From the NCBI GenBank assembly GCA_009760855.2, contig WPIO01000051.1, forward strand, positions 1,477,501 through 1,539,500: DNA of 62,000 nucleotides, given 5' to 3'. The notes under the pieces were generated by a model. The model was not told the DNA's origin. It worked only from the letters and a program-made list of their open reading frames with translations, and did no database searches. Origin of the DNA: Cristatella mucedo (Eukaryota; Bryozoa; Phylactolaemata; Cristatellidae). This document shows positions 32,546 through 45,065 of this stretch, piece after piece (positions within the stretch are counted from its first letter, which is position 1; the number at the start of each line of letters is the position of its first letter). The translations under genes and the position numbers were made by a program.

Positions 32546-35500
32546 GTTTGGATTACCTCGCCCCGATACTGAAGGGCGTTACAGAAGCGATAGCGCCTGC
32601 GTGCACGGCGCACGGCCTTCGGTAGCACGGCCCCAGAGGTCCTCTAGTTCGTGCGGACTCGCAGCGTCGGCATTTCGCTGTTGTGACGCGTGCTGTTTAA
32701 TGCTCGGTAACTCAGCACTTTGTTGAATATTCAGAGAAAGCGACCAGCCAGCAGCTTCTGGAGCCTGACTGGGACTCGATTCTCGCTGTATGTGACAGTA
32801 TTAGACAAGGGGATGTTAAGTAAGTATCTTCCTTATCTCCTTCCTTATATGTGCAGGGTTAAAGCTGAAAAACCGAAAGGCAGTTTTGACGCTTGGTTCC
32901 CCCAACTCTGTTTTACGCAGTTCTCTTTGCGTCTTTTCAATTGTTTTTGCGCCTATGATAATGTCACATGCTTTATCCGAGTGCTGATCAAGATCTTCAG
33001 GCTGGTATATTGTACAAGGTATTCTCCTGTTCTGGCTCACGATAGCGATCGAGGCATTTTTACCGCTGGCGCCGTTGTTAGTCTTATTATTGATATGATC
33101 TGCCCGAATCAGGAATGAAAGCCTCCAACCCTGTATCTCGTGTGCATTGCAGTGTGCATCTGCACTCCATTAAGTTCAGCCACGGCCAGTCTGGTCGTGC
33201 CACCTCACCCGACCTATGAGCCATTTTCTGTCAGGATCCGTTTTAGCGATTCGGTAGAACGCGTTTTGGCTTGATACTGGAAATGGCAGCTATTGCAAGT
33301 CTGTTTGGAAGTTGTGATATTATATGCCTCATTCCCAGCCCAAGGCATATCATAAGGTGGCCTTCATGTAATGCAGTAGGCTTCACCTCTGCTAGAGGGC
33401 CTGCATTCAAGTCGGGTTGTTCATCAACTGAGTGCATCTGGATATGTGGTAATCCTGCTGGCTCGGTGGAGTAAACAACCCCAGCTGGCTCCTGGAACCC
33501 ATTCTCACTGAATCCCAAAGCTCGGTGGCTGTTCAGCATCAGTCGATCGAATCATCATAGCAATGTGCTTAAATGGTCCACCTCCATCTAAAGGAGCTAT
33601 TTTGAATATTCGATTTGCTATTTACTTGCTGCTTGGTTGTTGATGCTATTTTCGAGCATTTCCTAGCTTGCTACCCATCCCCCACTCGTTCGGCCGTGGC
33701 TGCGACTGATGGCTGCTTGTTGTTGGATGAGGCAGGCTGCTGTAATGCCACGATTTCAGCTCAGTGCTTTCGGGCGGCCACATGCCGACTAGTGCTCTTC
33801 TAATGCATGCACTCACACCCTACTGTTCCTTCCACAGAAGTTGTTGTTTCAGTAGATGAACATGCGACTAGAGAATAAACATGCTTGCAACTGCCCCAAT
33901 TTTAGGCATAGCCATTTGATTAGCTTGATTCGTGTGTCAATGCATCACTGTGTATCTTCTTAACCTTTGTTGATGGCAGCTGTACGTGTGGTTTGATCCT
34001 TCCTTCCCTTCCAGCATCTCAAACTCTCGAAGCTCCTTTGCAGCATGAATTGATGACGTTGGCACCTGGAGGGCAACAAACATTCTGAAATCGGAAGGAC
34101 AATAAAACCAACTTACTGAATGTAGGCAAACTAAGTGTTAGAAATTCGAAAGCCTAACCCTTCAAATTGGCCCTGCTGGCATATCTCATTTAGCCTCTGC
34201 ACAGAATTGGGTGGTGATTGCCGTTAAGGCACTTCTGCTGCTATATAAATGAGAATGTTGAATCAGCTAATATTTCTATAGGTCCCTCCATCCCTTGCTA
34301 CGGCTCACTTACGTATATAATTTTCTCAGCATGCATCCTGTCTGGTGCTCTGACTGAGGTTGTTGGTTTGTGCCCCTAACTAAATTCAAATCCGCTGGAG
34401 ACCGTGCCTTTCAGAGCTGCTTAGCTGTTAAAGCCCCGAGTGGACAAACGACTTACATCTCATCTCTTGATTTGACGACATTAAAAGGAAGTTCAAAACG
34501 TACCTGTTCCCTTTCACTTTGCTCTGTTTTATTGAATGTTTGCTTGTGTGCCCATGCTTTCTGAAACTGTGTAAGTTGGGACTAGCCAATAAACATGCCT
34601 TCTTTTCAGTGCACTCTAAGTGCCTAGAAAGAGACTCGGTTCTCTTGGGGTGCTATATAAATGCTTTAAGAATAATAACATTATCATCGCATCGTGTCAG
34701 GTCTCGCTAAGACACCCAGCGTTTTTCATCTGGTGCAAGTCTCGCTCTCGGTCAAGCTAGCTTGAGCGCCGCTGTGTCACCTTATTGGTGACGACTGTCA
34801 GATTCCTGTTGCTGGACATTCCATACTCGCAAGTTCTCGATGCTGACCTCACCATTAACTTTCTAGAATGCCTTTGTGTTTTTTGTTAACAGAGCCAAAT
34901 ACGCACTTGATAGCATCAAAAAGAAGGTGGGGCACGAAAATCCCAACGTTGGAAAATATGGACTGCAGGTGAGTCGCTATGGTGCAATCTGATTTCCGTC
35001 GGACTTCAGGAGCTGTTCTTCGCTTCTAGGCATTAACTGGCTGCCCGGGCTGCCCTCGGTGCCATTACTTCCTAGCCAGGTCGCTGCTACCTAACGAGGT
35101 CGCTCGAGTTATTGGCCACTCACTGCTGCTGTCACACCGTCGTGTAAGCCTGCCTCTGCGCCAACTCGAGGCTGATCAATTCTATCTCTTTATCTCAGTC
35201 GTTGGCTGAGCTCTGCCACTGTCTGCTAGCCGCTGCTACTGCGACGCTGATCCGTCGGCACTTCCCGCATGCTGCACTGCTCGCTGTTGCATTTTCTGCG
35301 CCGGCTTGTCTTCTGTGCTCGATGTATGTTTGGTATGTTGTGCTGCCAGTTTGAACCAGCCAGGTGGCTTTGGTATGCCTGACGAAATAGCATGTATGGA
35401 ATTAGTTGGGATTCGTGGTGAGGTTGCTTTCTTCATGATATCCGTGCATCTGGCTGTGGTTGCATAAATTGACCGGCGTAGCATCACGTCCCCAGAGGAT

Positions 35501-38500
35501 TTCGACTCGGACCCGGTGTCGCTAATGCTAGCCACTTGGCCGAGGGTGGCGGTGACATCTGCACAAAACCTGGTGCCTCAAGGTGGCACACCGGGTCTCG
35601 TCGTGGCACGCTAGTGTTCCATGACGGCACACAGTGAGTCTGGCTGTTGTCTCGTCGTGTTTGGCATTATGAGGGTATGACGGCAAGAAATAAGCCTTCT
35701 GAGACGTGTGCACTAAGGTACAACCATGCTGTTATTATGGATAACCACCGGAATATGCTGATAAAAAAATTCTCATGTAAATGCGAAAGGGGATATTATG
35801 TAGTGCCTTTCATGCTTGCCATCGCGTACTGAACCGTTTCTTCTCGTGCTTGCTCTTTTGACGAGGTCAGGTGTCTCTCACGTTTCTCTAGCTCGTGAAG
35901 ACCACCGCCAAGCTTTCGGCTAGGCAGAGCTTGAGTTTTGTTGGTTTTTGGAACTTGAGGCAATGGCTAAGAGGGGCAGGGCATTCGTATTGTGGTGTTA
36001 GAGGTGAAATTCTTGGATCCCTGCAAGACAAGCAACTTTCAAGTATCGGCAGATTGATAGCTCTTTCTTGATTCGGCGGGTGGTGGTGCATGGCTGTTCT
36101 TAGTGAGTGGGGCGATTTGTGTGGTAAATTCTGATAACGAACGAGACTCTAGCCTTAAATAGTTCATCGATCTCCGACGGTCGGCCGGACTTCTTAGAGG
36201 GACAAGCTGCAGAGGGACAAGCTGCAGAGGGACAAGCGGCGTTTAGTTGCACGAGATCGAGCAATAACAGGTCTGTGATGCCCTTAGATATTCGTGGACG
36301 CACGCGATACAATGAAGGCATCAGCGTGTTCTACTCTGGTCCGGAAGGATCGGGTAACTCGATGCCTTCGTGCTGGGCAATGGGGGTTGTAATTGTTACC
36401 CATGAACGAGGAATTCCCAGTAAGCGCAAGTCACTAGCTTGCGTTGATTACGTCCCTGCCCTCTGTACAAATAGCCTGCCACTACCACCGATTGAGTGGT
36501 TTAGTGAGGCCCTCGGACTGGTCCCAGCACGACGTTTGCATCGAGCCGGTACGCCAGAGAGGCGGTCAATTTTGCATACTTAAAGGAAGCAAAAGTCGTA
36601 ACTAGTGACTGCATGTCCATTGGCCATCGTGGTGGGTGCTCGGTTGAAGCCCGATCGCAATGCAGTGCCTAGTAATTTCCAAGTACAAAACCACTGAAGG
36701 CTGGCTGCCATGGGACTGACAGCCGAACTCTTGTGCCTCGAGCAGGGAATGATCCGGAAACCTCTGAGTTACCGGACAGGTGCTTTAAATTTCCATTTAT
36801 GCGCTCGAACAGCATGGGGGGTACGACGCTAAGCTATAACCATTTTATCTGCTTTGGTCGGTAGTTGGCTAGCAGAGAGCATATCCACTTCTCAAAAACA
36901 CGGGTCGTCTTAGCCCAGGGGTAAGGTGCTTGCACTTCACGATCCAGGTCTTAGGTTCGAGTCCTGCTTCTGACAGTCCTGTATTGCCTGATGCTATAAT
37001 AGTTATAATAAAAATAATATTGAAGCATTTATCCTAGCATTCTAAGAGAGCAAAGTCTTTTTCTATGCAAGTTAAGTATGATAGAAAGGAAGTATTTCAG
37101 TTTGTCAAGCCTAAGCTAGACAGTTACTATGTATATTAGGCCATTGTGAATTGACCGGCCTTCGCTTTTTTTATGCAAGCTTGGGCGGTGGGTGATGAAA
37201 TCCCACAAGCGATATACTACAGCGATGGTCGGCTCGTCGGATCGGCTGTGCGTTTGTGTGTGGCCTTGAGCAAGTGTATTGGCAAGTGAAGTGGTAATTT
37301 CGAAATACAGCAAGACCTTAGGCCGGCTTCTGCCGTTCGATGGTGCCATAAGATTTTACGCTCGAGTGAAGGAGAGCGATCCTACAACTTTTTGGCAACT
37401 GGTTAAAATGATATCCCACTCGATGGCCAGCCAGCTGTGTGGTATGACACATGGCATGAGTGACCTTACTTATTAGGCTTACTGCAGTGACCCTCTTGTT
37501 GGTGGGTCCGTGGGAAGACCCTGAGCCTACTGCAGAGCCATGTCCTGATTGCTTGCACGACCCAGAGAGTTGCGGGATATGCTGGCACGATCAACACCGA
37601 GCTAGCGGCTTCTCTTCAGATGATGGCGGTTCGTTATCACTTACACTGTGTAACCTTTGTGCTTGGCTTGGTCACCGTGGGTTGACATCAGGACTTGACT
37701 TCTGGCTGCTAGGGTGGGGTGGGGTAGGGTACAGTGGAGATTGTTCCTCAAGGTCACAGAAACATCTAGAGTAACCAATAGGAGTTCTTTCACATGCTCC
37801 TGCGATGTAACTGACAGTAAATAGTTTTAAGGGTAAATATCGAGAAAATTGAGAAGATTGGTCGAATAATCGAATAATATTTTATGGTACCTTTCAAAAA
37901 ACAAACATGTTAGAAATGGGTCTTGCAGTTTTGACCATGTTTGCATGAAAAGAAAGCATATAAAAAAAGATTAGGCAAACCATGTCTAACCAGGACGTAA
38001 ACCGCAAGCCACATACCTGAGCATTTTTTTTTTAACTGATCTATGCATCATATACGACTCCTGTCCCAACTTGTTGAGTCTCGGTATAAACGGGTAAATG
38101 TTTGCTGTTTGTTGAGGCGCATGCTTGGGACTTCTAAACAGATTCATTTACAGTTAGGCTCTATACCTTGTAAACTCCATAACTCGGCCAATGCTCGATG
38201 GATCAGTGTGAAATTTTAAATGTAAGTTTGGCTATGCTTTTACATCACTGCAATTATTCATTTTTTATTTCGGTCCAACAACTGCTGCTATACATGCACA
38301 TGATTGCAGAAAATAGAGTTTCTGGAAGCTGCCTTCAGCCAAAAGCCGAGTGCAATCAATAAAAGATCGCATGATGAAACATGTTATTAGAAACTCCCTA
38401 AACCCGCACAAATAAAAGATGCTCGTTTCAGCAAAGCAGCTAGCTCACTTTATCCCCACCTACCACGGGAGCAGCTAAACAGACTCGACGCTTGGCGGTC

Positions 38501-40593
38501 GGAGCTTCAAAATAAGCTGGGCCGTGTTTTGCTGGAGTCCCTTTTCAGACTATGTTTCCCACTCGATTCAACAGCCTCATTTACACAGCACCAGAAGAGC
38601 CTCGGCACCTTCTATCACGCTTGCTGGAGGGCAACAAAGAGAGCCAGCTTCTAGACGAAATTCTGCTACTTGGGTCCCAAAGTGAGACGACCTAGCAACT
38701 GGGCTAATTAGACCCAGCAGGCAGAGCCAATCGCAGTGATCAATACATGCAAGGCCAACCTCACTAGGACTGCAGCTCAGCTAAGGTGACCTGGCAGCTT
38801 TTCGATGATCTAGCACGTCATCTAGCTCGAAAGATAGTAAATTTTACCATGATGGTGAAAACATTTAGGTGAAAACGTCCGATCCTTTTGGATAACATGA
38901 TGGTGAAAACATTTAGGTGAAAACGTCCGATCCTTTTGGATAACTTTTGCTTATAAAGTCTTAATACGTAAATCGCCTCTTTTTCTGTCTCACTTTGTTT
39001 ACCAGGAACAACGTGTGTGCAATTGAACAGTCCAGCAAGTCCCGTGAACTCGGGAGCGTGTTAGGGCATCTGCCAGCCGTCGATAGCCGGTTGTTTTGAC
39101 CACTCAGCTTGGCTGCTTGGCGTACCATGCCTCGTCATGAGTGCACACGAGATCTGTTCAGCAACCGGCATTTTTCTACTTAGGTTCTCGAGTCTGTTGT
39201 CAAAAACTGCGGGCCACCTATTCATCAAGAGATTGCTTCGAAGGAATCAATGGATTTCCTTAAAGATCTCGCGAGGGTCAGTGGGATTGGGCACCTGCTG
39301 ATCTTTATAATTGCTTGCTCGTGTCAGCCAAATGCAGCAGTCCTGAGTCTAAATGTAAAATCCTATTGCCATTTTGTGATCAGGCACCAAAGATTCCAGA
39401 AGCGATCCACATGAAAATTCTCGAACTAATCCAAGCTTGGTCGCATGCTTTCCGCAACGATTCCAACTACAAGTGCGTGCAAGACACGTATAACCAGATG
39501 AAATTGGAAGGTAGCTGCCACCTGCTGACCACAACCAGGCCGTGACATCCAAGCACCGCCCCATTGCCATTCTTACCGTGCACTCGTTGCCGGGTCAGCC
39601 ATTGCGGATGTCGTACGCCTGCAGATTGGTGGCCATTGCTTTGCCTTGCAGGCTTTTTGTTTCCCGAATTCAAGGAAAGTGACGCCATGTTTGCTGCCGA
39701 GCTCGCACCCGAGTGGAAGGATGGCGACAACTGCTACACTTGTCGCATTACGTTCACGACGTTTACCAGGAAGGCAAGTGGCTGGCGCAATGCCGTCTTG
39801 CCCGGCTAGTGTTGACGAGAACTTTCGTATCTCACTATACGTATCTCCGTGTCAGCGGGCATGCTTGCACCTGCGTAACTCCTGTCTCATGGCATGAAGA
39901 TTATGGTGCATACCCCTGTAAATGTGGTTGTAAAGACCGCTATGTCTGTGTGGTGACCGCACAAGTTTCGTGTGCTGGAGGAAGCAAACCGTGATTCCGT
40001 TGGGTGGAGTTACCAAGTGCCACGAGTTAGCTTTCTCACTCTTTTTTCTCTCGGGTACTGTCCTTGATGCAAGCAAGCAGTGGCTGCTTGCTTATCCGGC
40101 CCCCGACCTGAACCGCTGCCCCTGCTGCACCACTGCTATGGCCTGCTGCACCACTGCTATGTCCTGCTGCATCACTGCTATACCCTGCTGCGTGCCCTGT
40201 CTGGTGCTGCTTCTGGTCGGTTGAGCAGCAGCCCGGAGTGCTGCGCTTACCTGGCGTGAGCCTGCCGATGGCCGATGCGCTGCCTCGGCTTTCCAGCATC
40301 ACTGCCGGCGCTGCGGCCAGATCTTCTGCAACAAGTGCTCGTCGTTCAACTCAACCATTCCTGCTCTGGGAATCGAGAAGGAAGTTCGCGTCTGCGAGCT
40401 GTGCTTTCACAAGCTGAAGAAGTGAGTCGGGTCGTTTTGCTACGTCCGCAGTGCGCCTCCCACGGCCTGTGCTCTCGCGCCGTGCCGAAGCTATCGCTAG
40501 TCGGCGATGACCGGCCTCGGCCGTGCTTTGCCACCTGGCAGGCTAGCGCTACATTCGTTCCTTGCCATGGGAGCGATCGCACACTCGTGAACA

Positions 40594-40634
<41 letters not shown>

Positions 40635-43600
40635 AGTATGTTATTTGGGGCTAACCTTTCACCTTACACGGAGCAGCCAGTCATAGCTATGACTGAAGCT
40701 TTGAGCAGCCAGCTCCTTCGGGTCAGTCGGGGGGGGGGGGGAGGGAGAGGGGAAGAGCCGCCAGCCAAGGTTGGGCTGCTCTCTTTGGTGCTGCCTATTT
40801 TTCGTCGCCATCCTGCTTCTGCTGGCAGGGAAGCTGTCATTAAGTCAGGTTGGGTTTTGTGTGCCACTGCTGCTGCTGTTACCGAGTTTTTTTTTAAGCC
40901 TTGGTGGCAGGTGTAGCTCACTGCTTTCGATTGCACACTGTCTAAGCGAAGCCTCGGCCCAGTTTAACGACGCGAGTCCGACATCGGTCAGAGAGTATTC
41001 TTGAGTACTGACCGTCAGTACTCTGCATTTGCCAACCAGGGTAGTGTTCACTACAAACGTACGTGCCTCTGCTGTAGAATGGAAGTGTGGCTGGTGGCGA
41101 TGGCTGTGCATCTGCATCGGCTTTTACAGGTGCCGCTGGCTCCTCACACGGCTCCCGTGGGCGATCGCACGCTCGGGGGCGACTCAGCACCGTCCTCGGT
41201 TCGATCACTGCAGCACTTTATTCCTTACTGGCCCCTGCACCGAGGGGGGGGGGACAATGCAATGCTGCATGAATCAGCAGCCATTTATCTTTTTTTGATG
41301 CACGAGCCTGCCTGTAGTGCCACCTGACATGTTCGCCTGGTGACCGATAGTAGCCCTTCACCCATTCAGCTGCTGGCTTCACCCACACTCCACCCATGAC
41401 TCTCCACTCTGCTTTGCTCACGTTCCAGGCTGCCTGAAACAGCTGGCAAGGAAGACGTCCTGCCGTCGTCATATTTGGCGAGCTCACTGTCCAAGCAGTC
41501 ACAGGTAGGTGTCACTGTTGTCTGCCTGCATGCGGTAGAGAGAGAGAGCGCAGTACACTCGCTCTCCAGCTACTGTCCTCCACGAGCTGACCGAGAGAGC
41601 AGCTCGCCTGCCCGTGCTGCTGCGGTGCCTCTGCGTGCCCTGCCCCCATCTAGGCGAGCCAGACTGCCGCCTGTGCTTCCGCGGGCGCGCCCCTGGCCGC
41701 AGGCAGGCGCTGCTGTTACCAACCATGTCACTCACCTCGCCCTTGGGCTCCAACTGTAGCTGCCGCCCAAGCGGTCCGAGGAGGAGCTTCGCGAGCAGGA
41801 GGAGCTCAACCTGGCCCTGGCTCTGTCCCAGAGTGAGGCGGAAGCCAAGGAGTCTGAGGTGAGTAGGCTGGAGCCTGTCCCTTGCCACGCCCCCTTGCAC
41901 AGGGCCATGTTGCCCTGAGCGTCGTTGCTCTGGACCGTCGGCTGGTGAGACGGCGGAGGGGGGGGGTGATGCGATTGTTTCGGTGCCACGCTCGCCACGC
42001 GCTCGATGCTGCAGTTTGCTGCTGTCCTGCTGCTCGCGTGCATGCGGCAAGAGCAGCTACTGTCAGGGGCCGACGAGCGGCGCCGATCGCTCGTTGCAGA
42101 AGAAGCGGCTGACCTCGAGCTGGGCCAGCTACAGCCCAGTAGCGCCCGCAAGAGCCGACGAGCGAGCCGAAGAGCCGCCCAGGCCGTCCGAAGTGATTGC
42201 TGTGAGCAGAGCGGCTGCGAGCTCCGGCGGCGCAGTCGTACACACCAGCCGGGTTTTCTTTCCCCTTTTCTCGTTGTGCGCGCTCGCCTTTCGGGTGGCA
42301 GCAGCCGCCGTCCTTATCGAGATGCGCGCCCAACCGTGCGGGCTCGACAGTGCGGCCTTGACCTTCAGCATTCACCCACTCGACCTACCGGTGGTCTGCG
42401 GCCGTTCGTAGACGCGGGCGCCCAAGTTCGAGCTGGACGACGGCGTGGCTCCGGAGCTGGCTCGCTATCTGAATCGCGACTACTGGGAGAACAAGCAGCA
42501 GCAGACTCTGATCAAAACTGGTGCAGCGGGCGGAGGCGGCCAGCCTGTCACTCAGCCTAGTGCACCGGAAGCCGCCCACGCTGAGCCGCGAGCCTCCGTC
42601 GCAGGCGGCATGGGCACTGCCGAGGTGCGTGCGGCGTAATAGAGTTTGTGGAGGTTGCCCTGGCAGTCTCTCGCCATCATCAGCATGCTGTCGGCCCCCG
42701 TAAGGGCCATGAGCTGGCGCAGAGCACCTTTGCCTGCGTCAGCAGTGTGAATGAGCCTCGCTGCCGTTGCGATCCTTAGCCGGCTGCGATCCTTTGCCTC
42801 CGCTGCACTGTACCGCCGCCTCAGTGAGCCGACCGCTTGCATCGTGAGAGATGGGCTGCAGTGGTGGGGTGGGACTTGCAGGTGTCAAGCGCTGCGGACG
42901 GCGGAGCAGCGCTGGCGCCGCTGCAAAACGGCGTCGGCTCGGACCTCGTCATCGACGAGGAGTTCTTGCAAGTGCTTTCCAGCAGTGTCGACGTGTTCGT
43001 GAATCGAATGCGCAGCGACTCGCAGCGCGGCCGCAGCATTGCCACCGACTCGTCGGTCCAGACTCTCTTCGAGGCGCTTCAGAACATGCATCCGCGACTG
43101 CTCGGCTACATGCACAGCCAAGAAGATCGCCGAGGTGCGTTCGTACGCTCTGTCCCTGTGCTCGAGCGCGCACCTGTGCGCCCCTGTGCTCTCGTGGGCG
43201 TGCACGCGAGCTTGCGTTTGAATGCCTGGGCAGGCGTAAGGTGGGTGAAGGGCTTGCAACTTTGCCCTGCTTGGCGTGCGCCGGCGCTGTGCATGCAGCG
43301 AGTGCTGTGGCCCTGCCCGGCCTTGCTCCGGCCGCCTGATGCATAGCGGGAGGAATCGGCACTACTTGGCGATATCCGTGTCGTGGCGCTGCTGTTCCAT
43401 GTCATGTTGGCAGATTGCGAGCAGAGATCGCGTGGGTGTAGCGTGGCTCAATGGCACCACCTGTCTGTTGGGTATCCCGTTTACATCCTGCTGCCATGTC
43501 AAGTATGTGGAATGTGGTCAGAATAGAGGCGTAATGCAGACCATCTTATCGGGAATAGCGAGCGCACTCGCTGATACTTGGAATGTGTCATTGAGTGCTC

Positions 43601-44991
43601 CGTGTCTTATTACATGCAGGTACCATCAAAAGTTTAAGCGAGCACCAGAGATTGGGGGAATTCCGAAGACTAATTCCTCACCCGCCAGGACTTTGAGTGA
43701 CTTGGAATGCCGAACTGATTGCTGTATTAATTCTTTCTAAACGAAGCTGGAGAAGAAAAATGTCTGTAGAAATACTATGTGGAATCGGGAAATGTGTTAG
43801 AAAATGGCATCTAACCAGCTGTAAGCCGGTGCCTTGCTAAAAGTAGTTCAGGCATTGAATGCAAAAGCTCTTTGCCTGCACAGTGATGTCTGCCAGAGAC
43901 CTAGCTTAGGTGACGTAATAGGTTACCTACAAACCAACACTGAGAGAAAGATAAAGCAAAGGACATTTCTGCCTTCACAAACTGGGAAATTGGGAGGCAA
44001 CATTTGGTAGGCTATAACTACGCATGCATTATGCCAGAGCTCAGGATTTCTGATTTCAGGAGCAGCGCCAACAGCAATAATAAGACGTTTTTATGGCAAC
44101 GTAAGAGAACTGCTTCTCTGTCTGGTTACTTTACATATATGGGAGGGAAGCTTCGTTCAATCGCCATGATGTCCTGTTTGCCTCTGAGATGTCTCCACTC
44201 CTACCAGCGTAATCTCAGCTGCACCGTTGTGGTGTTGTCTCATCAATCAATAAAGGTTTTTTGAAAAATTAAAATTTCCTACTTCTGGCTACTGTTCAAG
44301 TGCTGTCGTGACAATAAGGACGTGTGGAAACAGCCACGTATTTGTTCAGTTAGGAAAGAACGTGTGCGCGCGTGTCTGTGTGTGTGTGCGCGTGCGCACG
44401 CGAGTCTGAGGTAGGCGTGGACTACGAGTTTAGCCCAGGCTAGACCTGAAACAGGATCTGTTGCTAATCACCAGGGCTAGTTTGCATCCCCTAGCTTGTC
44501 CTATCCAACTTGAATTAGTAACAGTAACTATTGCAATAATGATAATTATAATAATTGTGAGTGTTGTCTATAGCAGCCCAAAAGAAACAAATCTCTATCA
44601 GGGTGCTTTAAAACTCATACAACCGAAGCAGTAACCAGGGGTTAATGACAAGTTATCATGCTTGAACCATCATGCAAACTCACACAGAGACACTTGGGGG
44701 CCACCCGTTAGTAGGACCACTGGTTGGTAATGTGCGCTGAAACATGGACAGGTAAGCTCGAAAAGACAAGAACAAAAACCGTGGAAACGTTTTCTGGGGC
44801 AAAGCGAAAGCTGAGCAGAACAGGTGTGTCTTAGCTGAGACTTAAATGATGCCAAGGTGATGCAGCGCTGGTGGTGACAGAAGCCAGTAGCGAGTTCCAG
44901 GCTATCTGTTGATGCACAAGAACTGAGTGCACGATCTCACCAGAAGATTTCAATTTAGCGACGGAGTACCGGCAACGACGACTGGCAGCTA

Positions 44992-45065
<74 letters not shown>

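Larger units (their letters stand above)
32820..34892. other. HGS intron 2
   Basis: It contains a SINE tail at 34195-34290 and an L2-like LINE fragment at 34345-34690. The rest (32821-34190) shows no recognised feature. Confidence 0.5.
34969..39183. other. HGS intron 3 (4.2 kb)
   Basis: It holds the 18S rRNA pseudogene (35925-36603), a SINE head (36901-36990), an inverted SINE tail (38560-38640) and a 48-bp tandem duplication (38848-38944). Remaining sequence, including an open frame at 37460-37774, is unassigned. Confidence 0.5.

Noticed and set aside
35925-36603. Functional rRNA gene
   Set aside because: Large internal deletion, triplication, many changes at universally conserved bases, and location in an intron.
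37460-37774. 104-codon open frame in Hrs intron 3
   Set aside because: No family resemblance, and it contains G-rich simple sequence near its end.
40275-40916. 213-codon open frame overlapping the FYVE exon
   Set aside because: It is in a different frame from the conserved zinc-finger reading and crosses the splice donor at 40422.
41499-42375. Minus-strand frames of 139-189 codons over Hrs exons 9-10
   Set aside because: Antisense shadows of GC-rich coding sequence without any domain.
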